DNA from: JAVJRN01 sp040218415
Lineage (GTDB): Bacteria; Bacteroidota; Bacteroidia; Cytophagales; Cyclobacteriaceae
Assembly (NCBI GenBank): GCA_040218415.1
Contig: JAVJRN010000064.1
Location: 1-36,088 of the forward strand
Length of the DNA stretch: 36,088 nucleotides
Direction of reading: 5' to 3'
The position numbers and the translations under genes are program-made. Shown piece by piece: positions 17,201 through 25,342 of this stretch; positions within the stretch are counted from its first letter, which is position 1; each line of letters begins with the position of its first letter. The notes under the pieces are model-generated. The model did not search any database. It was given only the letters and a program-made list of their open reading frames with translations, and was not told where the DNA came from.

Positions 17201-17708
17201 GTGCTTTTGGCGCCATACCTTTAGCGGCAGGATCTACCCCTGCGGCGATTATAGTTCCTGTAACATGTGTCGCATGGAAATTTATAGCTGACCCACTTTC
17301 CTCTGCCCGTACTCTACCTGCGAGTTCTTGATGATCTTGTAGAACACCACCACCATCCCAAACACCTACTGTAACACCTTGCCCATCGAGTTTGAGACCA
17401 AGACCTCCATCGTTACGTAGCTCTACAGCACCTGACGTGATAGCCGCTCCGGCATTATCTGTTGAAATAAAAGAGGGATGTCCGTTTTCTGAAACATCGG
17501 ATAAATAAATAACACTACCATCATTCGCATAGGTTATCCTTGAAGTTGCATTTGCAGCTAAATATTTTTCTATTCTAAACTCCTTCTTCACTTGTTGTTC
17601 TAAAAGTCGTTCAAGTAACAAATCTTTATTTTCTTGACTTTGACTTTGAGCAAATGTTGAACATACTCCTATTAACAGAAAGAGATGGACTGTATATACC
17701 TTTTTCAT
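14295..17708 (-). CDS. Large subtilisin-like (S8) serine protease, T9SS cargo
   Basis: This 1137-residue exported protease has a signal peptide at 1-about 20 and a short propeptide-like region to about 100. The S8 catalytic domain (about 110-415) carries Asp118 (VWDGG), His145 (HATHVTG), oxyanion Asn257 (SAGNDR) and Ser349 (GTSMSAP), all intact. Next is a P-domain/CUB-like beta region (about 425-550). A long repeat-like beta section (about 555-900) resembles parallel beta-helix or G8-like turns. Then come a PKD domain (about 910-985, with WTFGDGS), an Ig-like stretch (YQWFFNGELVEGA), and a T9SS type A sorting domain opening with VYPNPVNDVLYV and ending KIIIRR. It is probably released or held at the cell surface. 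The substrate is unknown. It is cotranscribed with the small secreted protein. Confidence 0.93.
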   Translation of the reverse strand: MKKVYTVHLFLLIGVCSTFAQSQSQENKDLLLERLLEQQVKKEFRIEKYLAANATSRITYANDGSVIYLSDVSENGHPSFISTDNAGAAITSGAVELRNDGGLGLKLDGQGVTVGVWDGGGVLQDHQELAGRVRAEESGSAINFHATHVTGTIIAAGVDPAAKGMAPKARVLAYDFFGNPASEMVGMLEKNIITLSNHSWGSITGWRYDGSSWTWFGDESISEIEDYRFGFYSFESKNWDDIAYNYPNFTIVKSAGNDRSDSGDGSRPGDGPYDILGGRACAKNILTVGAVNKLSSKYTGPEGVVISSFSSWGPTDDGRIKPDIVGAGVQIYSTLEESTSDYGRLSGTSMSAPNVTGTLALIQQLSRNKDGKFLSQSMLKALTIHTAHEAGVADGPDYIFGWGLINAEGAARLLLNENGIDKLRREFVLGNAETFEIDFDVAENTKVTATIVWTDPSGNPVAASLDPTDLMLVNDLDMRIVSELNVENAPWILNPINTTQAATKGDNFRDNVEKIEFIAPTQERYTLKINHKGTLTNNEQVVSLILEYTSEEPISTVYWNGSNDAWSNSQNWQFSDDTPVRVPDDRTSVIVGAENSDLLNNTYELKLSRNESILNLTVLNDDLYTIDLNGFDLTIGGNLSTNRGNLKFIGEGSVIFTGLGLENNRINANASLSEVNVIFNNPEGSWLLRDGFDANEVSLNAGELVIQDAKIFFDQLITSSNDDYKNIIMENVTLNPRSSVDLTSGEISMDNVNMIIGSTEEVTLNFPNSEFNQIEVLVGGSLKAVTSLGTSKLISSGNVQFDQGGIVKQLEMNQGSEIVIGGGELLEIAEEITAVDFDIVGATINSNGGKAYFEYDVYELVCFDNLEVNNVDFVGQASVNVGENGLLTESLGWFSVACEEVLFSSFTTQYQCAGGLVYFQNNSRGAFDQSIWTFGDGSTTDSYNAFFTYNESGLYEVSLTITNSGGSSTLTQDIEIVENSSNENAIVLSGSRLASQVSADSYQWFFNGELVEGATDRTIVLGTVSGEYQVVTFSGDCNYITEPYVHIVLNTTDELMEDRLEVYPNPVNDVLYVKSRLLEEYKIFDLSGNEIISEKLPVTSNTDGVFEISLAQVKQGYYILRLINQDKIVNRKIIIRR

Positions 17709-17781
17709 ATTTCTTTGAGGTTACGCATTCGAAACAATAATTCTTGTTTTTGGTTCACAATTTCCGTTAAAAATAATTAAT

Positions 17782-17809
17782 AAAAAAGGCTCCAAACGGA
17801 GCCTTTTTT
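17782..17809 (-). terminator. Terminator of the Sus-like operon
   Basis: Stem GGCTCC/GGAGCC around AAAC (17788-17803), flanked by A and T runs. It lies 25 bp beyond the stop of the last Sus-operon gene and upstream of the S8 protease gene, separating the two minus-strand operons. The symmetric flanks mean it could work both ways. Confidence 0.8.
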
Positions 17810-17833
17810 ATTAATTATAAATTTCTCTGGTTA

Positions 17834-18670
17834 TCAAGGCACTGGTGTTAAAACCACGCTACCTGTATCTCCCCAAGTGTTAGCCCATGTTAAGGATATA
17901 ACACCATTTGTTCCATCCACAGTTGCATTGATAGTAAATGGATCAGCATATTGATCAGCCGTATTCACTCCTGTTAGCGTTCCACATATATCTTGCAAGT
18001 TTCCAGCTGGAGCATCGATTCCATAAACTCCAGCGTACAAACCGAAAGAAATGTCACTAAACGTATAGAGAATTTCACCAACGCTTGTAACAGTTATTTC
18101 TGTCGTTACTGGACCCCATGCACCACTACTACCACCAGCACCATCTCCAACATCTCCTGTAGCAACTGATGTGTAAGTACCTCCCAAATCCGAAGGACAT
18201 GAAATCTGAATGGTGTGTGGCGCACTAGCGAAACTTTCGTTCACTGGAATATCTGCACTCACAAGATTGACGATAATCGTCAAACGCTCACCTGCCTCAA
18301 TTCCATCCGCAAGTATAGTGAAAGGCAATTCAGCCGTCCACTCACCAGCAGGTATTGTAACAGAAGTACCAGCTGAGGTATAATGTATACCATCGATTGC
18401 TGTTGATGCAGCATCCACCTCATAAGTAACGTTCACTGCCTGAGCTGCGCTCGCATCTGCTCTGTTAATCATGAAACCTGCACTGTAAGTTGTACCATCA
18501 TTCAACCTTGTGAAGGTGAAATCTCGCCCACCAGAACCAGTTGTCGCTGCTTCAAGCTCTACAAAGCTATCGTCAAACAAAATGTCCGTTCCTGGATCAT
18601 CAAAACAGCCTGTCAATAAAAACAGCGCCATTAGAATTGGTAAAAATTTTATCGTTCTTTTCATAGTCAT
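17834..18670 (-). CDS. Lipoprotein with Calx-beta-like domain, Sus-locus accessory
   Basis: This 278-residue lipoprotein has a signal peptide with lipobox LTGC (Cys22). Residues about 75-150 form a Calx-beta-like immunoglobulin fold of the kind with GIHYTSAGTSVTIPAG followed by a TILADGIEAGE strand-turn. The C-terminal half is glycine- and aspartate-rich with no clear family. Such proteins are often the third gene of Sus-like loci and sit on the cell surface beside SusD, probably binding ligand; that role is inferred. ATG codons at 18670 and 18664 are both possible starts, and the second (KRTIKF) also makes a good signal peptide. It lies 6 bp after susD. Confidence 0.82.
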   Translation of the reverse strand: MTMKRTIKFLPILMALFLLTGCFDDPGTDILFDDSFVELEAATTGSGGRDFTFTRLNDGTTYSAGFMINRADASAAQAVNVTYEVDAASTAIDGIHYTSAGTSVTIPAGEWTAELPFTILADGIEAGERLTIIVNLVSADIPVNESFASAPHTIQISCPSDLGGTYTSVATGDVGDGAGGSSGAWGPVTTEITVTSVGEILYTFSDISFGLYAGVYGIDAPAGNLQDICGTLTGVNTADQYADPFTINATVDGTNGVISLTWANTWGDTGSVVLTPVP

Positions 18671-18676
18671 TCAGTT

Positions 18677-20164
18677 TTAATAATTTGGATTATCCGCAAT
18701 CAAATCATTGATTGACAAATAGTCAGCATTAAGAGGAGCTATCACTCTGAAGTCATTGTATTGGAATGTTCCACCACCATTTGATGCTGGTTTCGCAATG
18801 TCCATACCCAATCTTTTCATATCGAAAAATCTGTGACCTTCAGTTACTAATTCAAGTCTTCTCTCCGCAAGAATTGCATCGATTAAAGCACTGCCAGAAG
18901 AAGTTATAGCAGCTAAGCCTCTACTTTCTCTTAAAAGGTTTAAATCAACCAATGCACCAGCATCATCACCAGTCCGAGCTTTTGCTTCAGCTTGAATTAA
19001 TAATACTTCTGAGTATCTGATGATCGGAATGTTTTCACGATAATCTCCTAATTCGCCTCTCCATTTTCTACATTCTGTGAAATCAGGAGCTGTTTCTACC
19101 CAAAGATTTGATCTAACATCACCCGCCTCGAAAGCAGCCAAAAATTCTGCGCTTGCTCTAACGGCACCAATGGCACCAGCATAACCAGCGTCAGTGTTTG
19201 TGATTGAGCATAATGAAGCATTTACTCCATCAACACTGTTCCAATCCACCAAAGAAATAGCCAATTCAAAAATTGACTCAGGATGTACTGTTTCTTCCCA
19301 TGAATCGTAGTAATCATCGGTTCCATTGCCATCTGTATCGACAGTACCATCTATAAGAGAAGCAGTTGTAGTCGACAGTGCTGCTTGCGCTTGAGCTGCC
19401 GCTTGTGCATAACTTCCTTCGTATAAATAAACGCGAGCTAATAATGCCTGTGCTGCCTCTTTACTTACTCTGTTAGGCGCTTGTGTAATATCGGCCGCAA
19501 TAGGTAATAAAGGAATTGCTGCAGTTAAATCTGCTTTTACAAGATCATAACCTTCAACATTAGTACTTCTTGTTCTTAAGTCTGCACCACTTGATCCAAG
19601 TACTGCTTCAGTTCTAATGACAACACCAGAATTCCAACCGCCAACTTCTTGACCAGGCTCGTAGCTATAAACTCTCAACAAGTCATGATAACTCAAAGCT
19701 CTAATAAAACGAGCTTGACCTTCAATAAAGCCTGCTCTCGCTTCATCTTCACTTGCTACATCCGGTAGCGTTTGAAGAATAATGTTACAATCATTGATCG
19801 TACGGTATGCATTGTAAGAACTTCTAACACTGTAACCAGCACCGCTAGGGTTAGCTGGATCATCCCATAGACTAATGTGTGCACGAACTTGATTCACTTG
19901 CTCACCTATGTATCTACCTGTATTGACTCCTACAACCAAATTATCAGCTAAGACATCTGGTGTGATCATCATTTGTTGACCATAATAATTCTGATTGATC
20001 AAACGATTGTAAGCAGAATTCAAAACGGCATTCACACCGTCTAAGTCACCTAGAGCTATTTCTATAGTAATCCGATCCTGAGGATCTGGCTCTATAAACT
20101 CCATGTCTTCACAACTACTTGCCAGCAGTGCGAATGCGAATAAACTATATATAATTTTTTTCAT
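18677..20164 (-). CDS. susD: SusD/RagB-family outer-membrane lipoprotein
   Basis: This surface-exposed nutrient-binding lipoprotein closes over its SusC partner. In 495 residues it has a lipobox LASSC (Cys18) and an N-terminal SusD-like helical (TPR) region containing YNAYRTINDCN and ARFIRALSYHDLLRVY. A variable loop region with DTDGNGTDD, a calcium-loop-like sequence, follows. The C-terminal RagB/SusD domain carries IPIIRYSEVLLIQAEAKAR and LAERRLELVTEGHRFFDMKR, a standard family signature. The ligand cannot be told from sequence. No glycoside hydrolase, sulfatase or peptidase shares the operon, so glycan use is not implied. It starts 13 bp after susC. Confidence 0.95.
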   Translation of the reverse strand: MKKIIYSLFAFALLASSCEDMEFIEPDPQDRITIEIALGDLDGVNAVLNSAYNRLINQNYYGQQMMITPDVLADNLVVGVNTGRYIGEQVNQVRAHISLWDDPANPSGAGYSVRSSYNAYRTINDCNIILQTLPDVASEDEARAGFIEGQARFIRALSYHDLLRVYSYEPGQEVGGWNSGVVIRTEAVLGSSGADLRTRSTNVEGYDLVKADLTAAIPLLPIAADITQAPNRVSKEAAQALLARVYLYEGSYAQAAAQAQAALSTTTASLIDGTVDTDGNGTDDYYDSWEETVHPESIFELAISLVDWNSVDGVNASLCSITNTDAGYAGAIGAVRASAEFLAAFEAGDVRSNLWVETAPDFTECRKWRGELGDYRENIPIIRYSEVLLIQAEAKARTGDDAGALVDLNLLRESRGLAAITSSGSALIDAILAERRLELVTEGHRFFDMKRLGMDIAKPASNGGGTFQYNDFRVIAPLNADYLSINDLIADNPNY

Positions 20165-20177
20165 CGGATTCTATAAT

Positions 20178-22658
20178 TTAGAATTTAACATTTATACCAG
20201 CAGTATACTGCTTTCCTACAGGGTATACTCCGTATGCAGAAAGACCATCTTGGTTGTTATTCAACACAACTTCAGGATCAACACCAGTATATTTCGTCCA
20301 TGTGATCAAGTTGGTTGCATTTGCAAACAATCTGATTTGTTTCATTTTCAAAACATCTGTAACTTTTGTTGGCAATAGATAAGAAATGTTCAATTGCTTC
20401 AATCTAATGTATGATGCGTCAGATACGTATCTACCAGTCGCTTGACCACCAAACTGCGTATCAAATCCTGCAACAACACCACCTTCATATGCAATCGGCA
20501 CATTGGTTACATCACCTGGGTTTTGCCATCTGTTTAGCTCAGTTCTTAACTGGTTATCAGGAGTAGATCCTGAGTATGCTAAGTTGTATAAATCACTGTT
20601 GAAGGCTTCAGCACCCATTTGGTATTGGAACAATAAATCAACGGATAAACCTTTGTAAGAGAACGTGTTTGAAAATCCACCGTAATAGTCAGGAATTGAA
20701 CTTCCTAAAACGTATGCATCATTCACGTTCGCTCCACCGTATATTAACTCACCTGCACGGTTAGTCCATAAAGGTCTACCATTCGCAGGGTTAACTCCAG
20801 CATAATCAATTCCCCAAAGGAAATCTGAAGGCTGACCAACAATCAATGAAGTACCTATTGTGTCTACACCACCTGGTAGGCTAAGCACCTCATTATTCAA
20901 GAAAGTGATGTTAAAACTAGACTGCCACTGAAAGCCACCTACATCAACAAGCACCGCGTTCAACTCTAACTCGATTCCTTCGTTACGTATCTCTCCGACA
21001 TTTGCAGTGATATTTCCAAAACCTGAATCATCAGAAAGTGGAACAGGGAATAATTGGTTACCTGTGTCATTTCTAAATACATCCAATGAACCTGTCAATC
21101 TGTTTTTCAAGAAACCAAAGTCAACACCAAAGTTCATTTGCTTAGATTCTTCCCAGCTCAATTGATCGTTCGCTAGAACCAAAGCTTGTCCAGCTGCTCC
21201 TAAATACTGTCTAGCACCTTGGAATGAAGATATCGCTTCGTAGTTACCAATTCCATTGGCGTTACCTAATACTCCGTAACTGAATCTCAATTTCAAATCA
21301 TCTAAGAAGCTCACATTACGCATGAAATCTTCTTCAATAAGTCTGTAACTAGTACCAACTGACCAGAAATCACCTACTCTGTTTTGAGCACCGAATCGAG
21401 AATGTCCATCTCTTCTAAATGTACCATTGATGTAGTACTTGTTTTTGAAGTTATAAGAACCTCTAACGAACCCACCAGCTCTTTGCCATTCGGTATAAGT
21501 ACCACCAACAGCAAATGGAGTTGCAGCATCATCTAATAATCTTAAAGCTGGATTCGCAAAATTACGACCCGTTGCAGTGTTTCTTTCGAAAGTTTCTTCT
21601 TTCAACTCACCACCTATTAATAATGATACATTGTGATCATCAGCAAACGTTTCAGTAAAGCTTACTGTAACACTGCTGTTCCAGTTCAAAATAGCTCTAT
21701 CGTCATAAAGAACTTGTCCTCTAAGACCAGCAAAAGCAGGAATTGTAGGAGGTCTTTCATTGATACTTTGCGTGTTTGCAACATCAGCTCCTCCTAATAC
21801 AGTAATCGCAATTGATTCTATAGGATTGTAAACTAAAGTAGCACTTGCAATGGCTTGTCTTGCAAAAGACTCACGTCTTTCTTCAAAAACACCTTGAACA
21901 ATGTTGTAATTGAAAAGGTGACCAGCAGAAGTGTTAGGGAAGTGAGCTGGATATAACTCAAATTCTCCGCTCTCAGTGTATGCAGGTGAATTTGGCTGAG
22001 CAGCATAAGTAGCTACGAAAGGTGAATTTACGAAGTTTCCTTGCTCGATTGTTCCAAACTGATTTTGAGAAGTTAAACCAATACTAGCCGAAAATCTCAA
22101 TTTCTCTGACGCTTTGTGATCAAGGTTTAATCTTACGTTCTTTCTATTCCAGTTGGACATTAAAATTTGACCATCTTGGCTTTCGCTTGAACCTGAGATC
22201 AAAAATCTCGTTGACTCTGAACCTCCACTGATTCTGAATTGAAAAACTGAAAGAGGTGCTCTATCAACAAACATTCCATCGACCCAGTCGTAAGGAGTAA
22301 ATGTTGATGGATCTTCCGGGTTACCAAAAATAGCATCAGAAACTGCAGTATTCAAACCAGCATTGGTGTAAGCCTCACGCTTCAAACCTGCTAATTCTTG
22401 TGCTGACATTACATCATAAACATCTACAGGATTTGTAAAACCAGTTTGAAAGTTAAGCTCAACGTCTGTCGTGTTTGCCTTACCTCTTTTAGTTGTTACA
22501 ATAACAACACCGTTAGCCGATTGTGCTCCGTAGATTGCAGCAGCAGCAGCATCCTTAAGAATCTCAATTGACTCGATATCCTGTGGGTTGATTGAACCAA
22601 GTGGATTACTTGAACCTTGTCCAGCAATACCAGCTGATCTCACTTGAACCCCATCCAC
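20178..22658 (-). CDS. susC: SusC/RagA TonB-linked receptor, C-terminal piece (after frameshift)
   Basis: This holds the rest of the plug and the whole beta-barrel of a SusC-type TonB-dependent transporter, 826 residues in this frame. It opens at the conserved VDGVQVRS point, followed by ESIEILKDAAAAAIYGA and NGVVIVTTKRGK of the plug. Barrel strands follow and the terminal strand ends in aromatic Phe (AGINVKF). The frame starts with a GTG that is really the Val codon inside the motif, not a natural start. Together with the 5' piece the protein would be about 1000 residues, the normal length. Except for the shift the sequence shows no decay: no other stops and strong family motifs. That fits a recent mutation, a switchable frame, or an assembly error. 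Confidence 0.9.
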   Translation of the reverse strand: MDGVQVRSAGIAGQGSSNPLGSINPQDIESIEILKDAAAAAIYGAQSANGVVIVTTKRGKANTTDVELNFQTGFTNPVDVYDVMSAQELAGLKREAYTNAGLNTAVSDAIFGNPEDPSTFTPYDWVDGMFVDRAPLSVFQFRISGGSESTRFLISGSSESQDGQILMSNWNRKNVRLNLDHKASEKLRFSASIGLTSQNQFGTIEQGNFVNSPFVATYAAQPNSPAYTESGEFELYPAHFPNTSAGHLFNYNIVQGVFEERRESFARQAIASATLVYNPIESIAITVLGGADVANTQSINERPPTIPAFAGLRGQVLYDDRAILNWNSSVTVSFTETFADDHNVSLLIGGELKEETFERNTATGRNFANPALRLLDDAATPFAVGGTYTEWQRAGGFVRGSYNFKNKYYINGTFRRDGHSRFGAQNRVGDFWSVGTSYRLIEEDFMRNVSFLDDLKLRFSYGVLGNANGIGNYEAISSFQGARQYLGAAGQALVLANDQLSWEESKQMNFGVDFGFLKNRLTGSLDVFRNDTGNQLFPVPLSDDSGFGNITANVGEIRNEGIELELNAVLVDVGGFQWQSSFNITFLNNEVLSLPGGVDTIGTSLIVGQPSDFLWGIDYAGVNPANGRPLWTNRAGELIYGGANVNDAYVLGSSIPDYYGGFSNTFSYKGLSVDLLFQYQMGAEAFNSDLYNLAYSGSTPDNQLRTELNRWQNPGDVTNVPIAYEGGVVAGFDTQFGGQATGRYVSDASYIRLKQLNISYLLPTKVTDVLKMKQIRLFANATNLITWTKYTGVDPEVVLNNNQDGLSAYGVYPVGKQYTAGINVKF

Positions 22659-23200
22659 AATATATAATATAGAGGGTCGTTATTGGATAAAGATCCAATA
22701 CCTCTAATTTGGATATTCACTGCTCCACCTGGAGCTCCAGAAGCCGCTTGAACTTGAACACCTGCAGCTCTTCCTTGCAATGCTCTGTCAAAAGACTGTG
22801 AAGGGATGTTCAATAGTTCTTTAGTTCCAACATTGGAAATAGAACCTGTAACATCTCTTTTCATCTCTGTACCATAACCAGTGACAACAACCTCTGTTAA
22901 TTGCTGTACATCGGCATCCATATCTACATCAATGATAGATCGCGCGCCTACCTCAACTTCTTGGGTAGCCAAACCAATAAACGAAAACACCAACGTGCCT
23001 CCATCTTCAGGTACACTAAGTCTGTAATTTCCATCCAGATCAGTAGTAGTACCAGTTGTAGTTCCTTTCAGAACTACGTTAATTCCAGGAACTGTCTCAC
23101 CATTGTCGTCGGTGACCTTTCCTGAAACCGTTCTTTGAGCCCATGCCCCGAAGGCAAAGACAAAAGAGAACGTGAAACTCAGTAGTAGAATCCTCTTCAT
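22640..23200 (-). CDS. susC: SusC/RagA TonB-linked receptor, N-terminal piece (before frameshift)
   Basis: This is the 5' piece of the split transporter gene, 186 codons. It has a signal peptide (about 1-21, ending AWAQ). The carboxypeptidase-regulatory-like domain (22-100) reads VSGKVTDDNGETVPGINVVL and GTTTDLDGNYRL. The TonB-box region VVVTGYGTEMKRDVTGSIS and the first half of the plug follow, with LQGRAAGVQV and IRGIGSLSNNDPLY. At that point the family continues with (I/V)VDGV, but here the frame reads YILWMGFK and stops. The last eight codons overlap the start of the downstream frame. If not rejoined, the product would be a short periplasmic fragment without a barrel. A good promoter lies just upstream. 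Confidence 0.9.
   Translation of the reverse strand: MKRILLLSFTFSFVFAFGAWAQRTVSGKVTDDNGETVPGINVVLKGTTTGTTTDLDGNYRLSVPEDGGTLVFSFIGLATQEVEVGARSIIDVDMDADVQQLTEVVVTGYGTEMKRDVTGSISNVGTKELLNIPSQSFDRALQGRAAGVQVQAASGAPGGAVNIQIRGIGSLSNNDPLYYILWMGFK
22659..22673 (-). other. Frameshift site in susC within AT repeat
   Basis: On minus the sequence CCTCTATATTATATATTGTG joins the two reading frames. Removing one ATATT copy (5 bp) restores PLY-IVDG, the family consensus. Removing an AT (2 bp) also restores the frame, with one extra Tyr. No classical X-XXY-YYZ slippery heptamer is present. Confidence 0.8.
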
Positions 23201-23238
23201 ATTATACTGTTTTAAAATTGAACATTATTTTCCATTAC

Positions 23239-23268
23239 CAAAACTATAAAAATTAGTTCGTAATCAAC
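23239..23268 (-). promoter_or_regulatory. Promoter of the Sus-like operon
   Basis: On minus, a -33 TTG (23265-23267), a spacer of about 18 bp and a -7 TAGTTTTG (23239-23246). The start near 23232 leaves about 30 nt to the susC ATG at 23200. No anti-sigma/sigma gene pair is adjacent, unlike many Sus loci. Confidence 0.6.
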
Positions 23269-23280
23269 AAGAAGGTGCAT

Positions 23281-23292
23281 TCTTTCGAAAGA
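23281..23292. promoter_or_regulatory. 12-bp perfect palindrome upstream of the Sus promoter
   Basis: TCTTTCGAAAGA reads the same on both strands and lies 12 bp upstream of the -33 element, where activators often bind. The function is unproven. The remaining upstream DNA (23293-23473) holds no gene. Confidence 0.35.
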
Positions 23293-23473
23293 CTAATAGA
23301 AAAGAGTCCAATCGTTAAAAAATTCGAAAAATAGCGGATGATAAAAGTCATTGGTCGTTTTTAGGGGCTCGAACAAAATAATCATCTATAAAAGGTCATT
23401 TTCCGTTGCAATAATTCTGTAAAAGTTTCCTTAAAAAAAGTTAAAAAAAGTGTAACCTTACTGGATCGAGCTA

Positions 23474-25342
23474 TTAAAACAGACGAAACTCTATTCTTCT
23501 ATTGACATTTTGATCTCCTTCAGCTAGGGGTTGTGAAGCACCAAATCCCTTAAAATCTAGCCTATCTCTGCTAATTCCGCGATTGACCAGAAAATCATAC
23601 ACCGATTTGGCGCGATTTTCGGATAATTGCTGATTGTAGGACGCCTGCCCCCTTTTATCTGTATGGCCTTCGATCAAAAACTTCAAATCTTTGTTGTTTT
23701 TCATAAATCGAACGATACTTTTCAGCTCTGCCATAGATTCTTGATTGAGTGTGTATTCATCAAAAGAGAAATAGATATTATCAATAACTACTGACTTTCC
23801 CTTTTTTATAGGCGACAAAAATATATCGAGTGTGTCGGGCTTCAGTGCATCCCTACTCGTCGCTTTGAACGTGATATCCTCAAAGAGATAATTTTTCTTA
23901 TCAATGAACACGCCATAATTACTACGCTCTTTTAACACAAGAAAATAACGACCATCCGTGGAATCACTGCGTGTAATATAGGTATCTGTAGAATCAGAAA
24001 GGTTGACCATTTCCAAGTTTGCCTCCAGAGCTGCATTGGTATCCTCGTCCCTAATGATACCTGTAACGTAGGATGCTGGATATATTAACGAGTCATTGTT
24101 TAGCCTAAAACTGACCAATTTTGATGAAGCCTCCTGACCAAAGTTATTTTCAATAGAATAATAAGACCTTGTTCCTGCGGCATTGATAAACAAAGACAAC
24201 TCATCTTGAAAGGTATTGATGGGGTATCCTAAATTTTCGGGATATGACCAGCCATTCTCTTTTTGCTTTGTTGTCAAAAACAGGTCAAAACCACCCATAT
24301 TATTAAATCCATTACTTGCAAAAAACAATGATTGATTATTCACATGAATAAAAGGTGTTGTTTCATCAAAGCTTGAATTCACCTTTGCGCCTAAGTTGAT
24401 TGGTTTGCTCCAGCTGGTTCCTGAATTCGTGGACATCCATATATCTCTTTTCCCGTATCCGCCAGGTCGGTCTGAAGAGAAATAGAGCGTTCTACCATCA
24501 CCACTCAATGATGGCTGGCTGTCCCAATGTTTTGAGTTGATGACCGATCCCATATTTTCAGGGATCGACCATTTATCACCCTTTTTATAAGAAATGAAAA
24601 GATCACAACTGCCATATATTACTCTATCACCTTCACAGGCAGTAAAGATGAGCATTCTTCCATCAGCGGAAATGGTGCATGCCCCTTCATTATAAGTGGT
24701 ATTAATATTTTCGGAAACTGATTGTGCATTTGACCACTGCTTATCCATCAATTTTGCATGAACAATATCTTCATCAAATTGTCTTGCACTCCCATTTCTT
24801 TTAGTATAAAAAATGGATTGTCCATCCACCGTCATTACTGGGAAATATTGCAATTGAAATTGGTTGATGGCTGGTGGTAGTTCTTCGATTTCCAACTTCG
24901 TACCTTTACTGATTTCAAGAATCGCGAAATTGATATTGTTTTCGAGTCGATCTGTATAATCAGATTGTTCACTAGAAGATCGAACTTTTTGGATAGCTGC
25001 GGAAGCTCTTTGATACCGACCGAGTTGATAGTTTAGATCCGCAATGTTTAACCAAATTTTTGAATTAATCTTTGGGGGAGGGGTAACCTGCGTGTACCCT
25101 TCGTAATAAAGTAGCGCTGAATCTTTTACTCTATAAAGGGAATGAATAGCAGCCAATCTTAGGTAAGCCTTTTCGTTGGTTTCGTCCGCCTCTATAGCCT
25201 TTTGGTAAAACGCCTTGCCCGATTTGAAGTCTCGGGCTGCCATGGCTTCTTCGGCTTTTTTATACATTCTTTGACTTTTACCATTCTGAGCTAAGGTTCC
25301 AAAACAAATAATAGTCGTTAAGAAGTATATTAGAAGTTTCAT
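23474..25342 (-). CDS. OmpA-family protein with TPR, PD40 propeller and carboxypeptidase-regulatory domains (PorE-like)
   Basis: This 622-residue exported protein has a signal peptide ending TLAQ, TPR repeats (about 25-145), a WD40/PD40-type beta-propeller (about 165-400; repeats such as SGDGRTLYFSSDRPGG), a carboxypeptidase-regulatory-like domain (about 425-500), and a C-terminal OmpA peptidoglycan-binding domain (about 515-622). The last carries EGHTDKRGQASYNQQLSENR and NRRIEFRL. This order is that of PorE, the T9SS component that ties the machine to peptidoglycan, but paralogues with the same layout exist and there is no lipobox, so the PorE role is tentative. The ATG at 25342 is chosen: it overlaps the queE stop by one base (TAATG), whereas an upstream codon at 25387 would lie inside queE. 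Last gene of the lepA-folD-queE row. Confidence 0.87.
   Translation of the reverse strand: MKLLIYFLTTIICFGTLAQNGKSQRMYKKAEEAMAARDFKSGKAFYQKAIEADETNEKAYLRLAAIHSLYRVKDSALLYYEGYTQVTPPPKINSKIWLNIADLNYQLGRYQRASAAIQKVRSSSEQSDYTDRLENNINFAILEISKGTKLEIEELPPAINQFQLQYFPVMTVDGQSIFYTKRNGSARQFDEDIVHAKLMDKQWSNAQSVSENINTTYNEGACTISADGRMLIFTACEGDRVIYGSCDLFISYKKGDKWSIPENMGSVINSKHWDSQPSLSGDGRTLYFSSDRPGGYGKRDIWMSTNSGTSWSKPINLGAKVNSSFDETTPFIHVNNQSLFFASNGFNNMGGFDLFLTTKQKENGWSYPENLGYPINTFQDELSLFINAAGTRSYYSIENNFGQEASSKLVSFRLNNDSLIYPASYVTGIIRDEDTNAALEANLEMVNLSDSTDTYITRSDSTDGRYFLVLKERSNYGVFIDKKNYLFEDITFKATSRDALKPDTLDIFLSPIKKGKSVVIDNIYFSFDEYTLNQESMAELKSIVRFMKNNKDLKFLIEGHTDKRGQASYNQQLSENRAKSVYDFLVNRGISRDRLDFKGFGASQPLAEGDQNVNRRIEFRLF

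Noticed and set aside
22655..22680. Programmed -1 frameshifting in susC
   Set aside because: A -1 shift would rejoin the frames, but there is no X-XXY-YYZ heptamer and no convincing downstream stem or pseudoknot. An indel in the AT repeat is the simpler reading.
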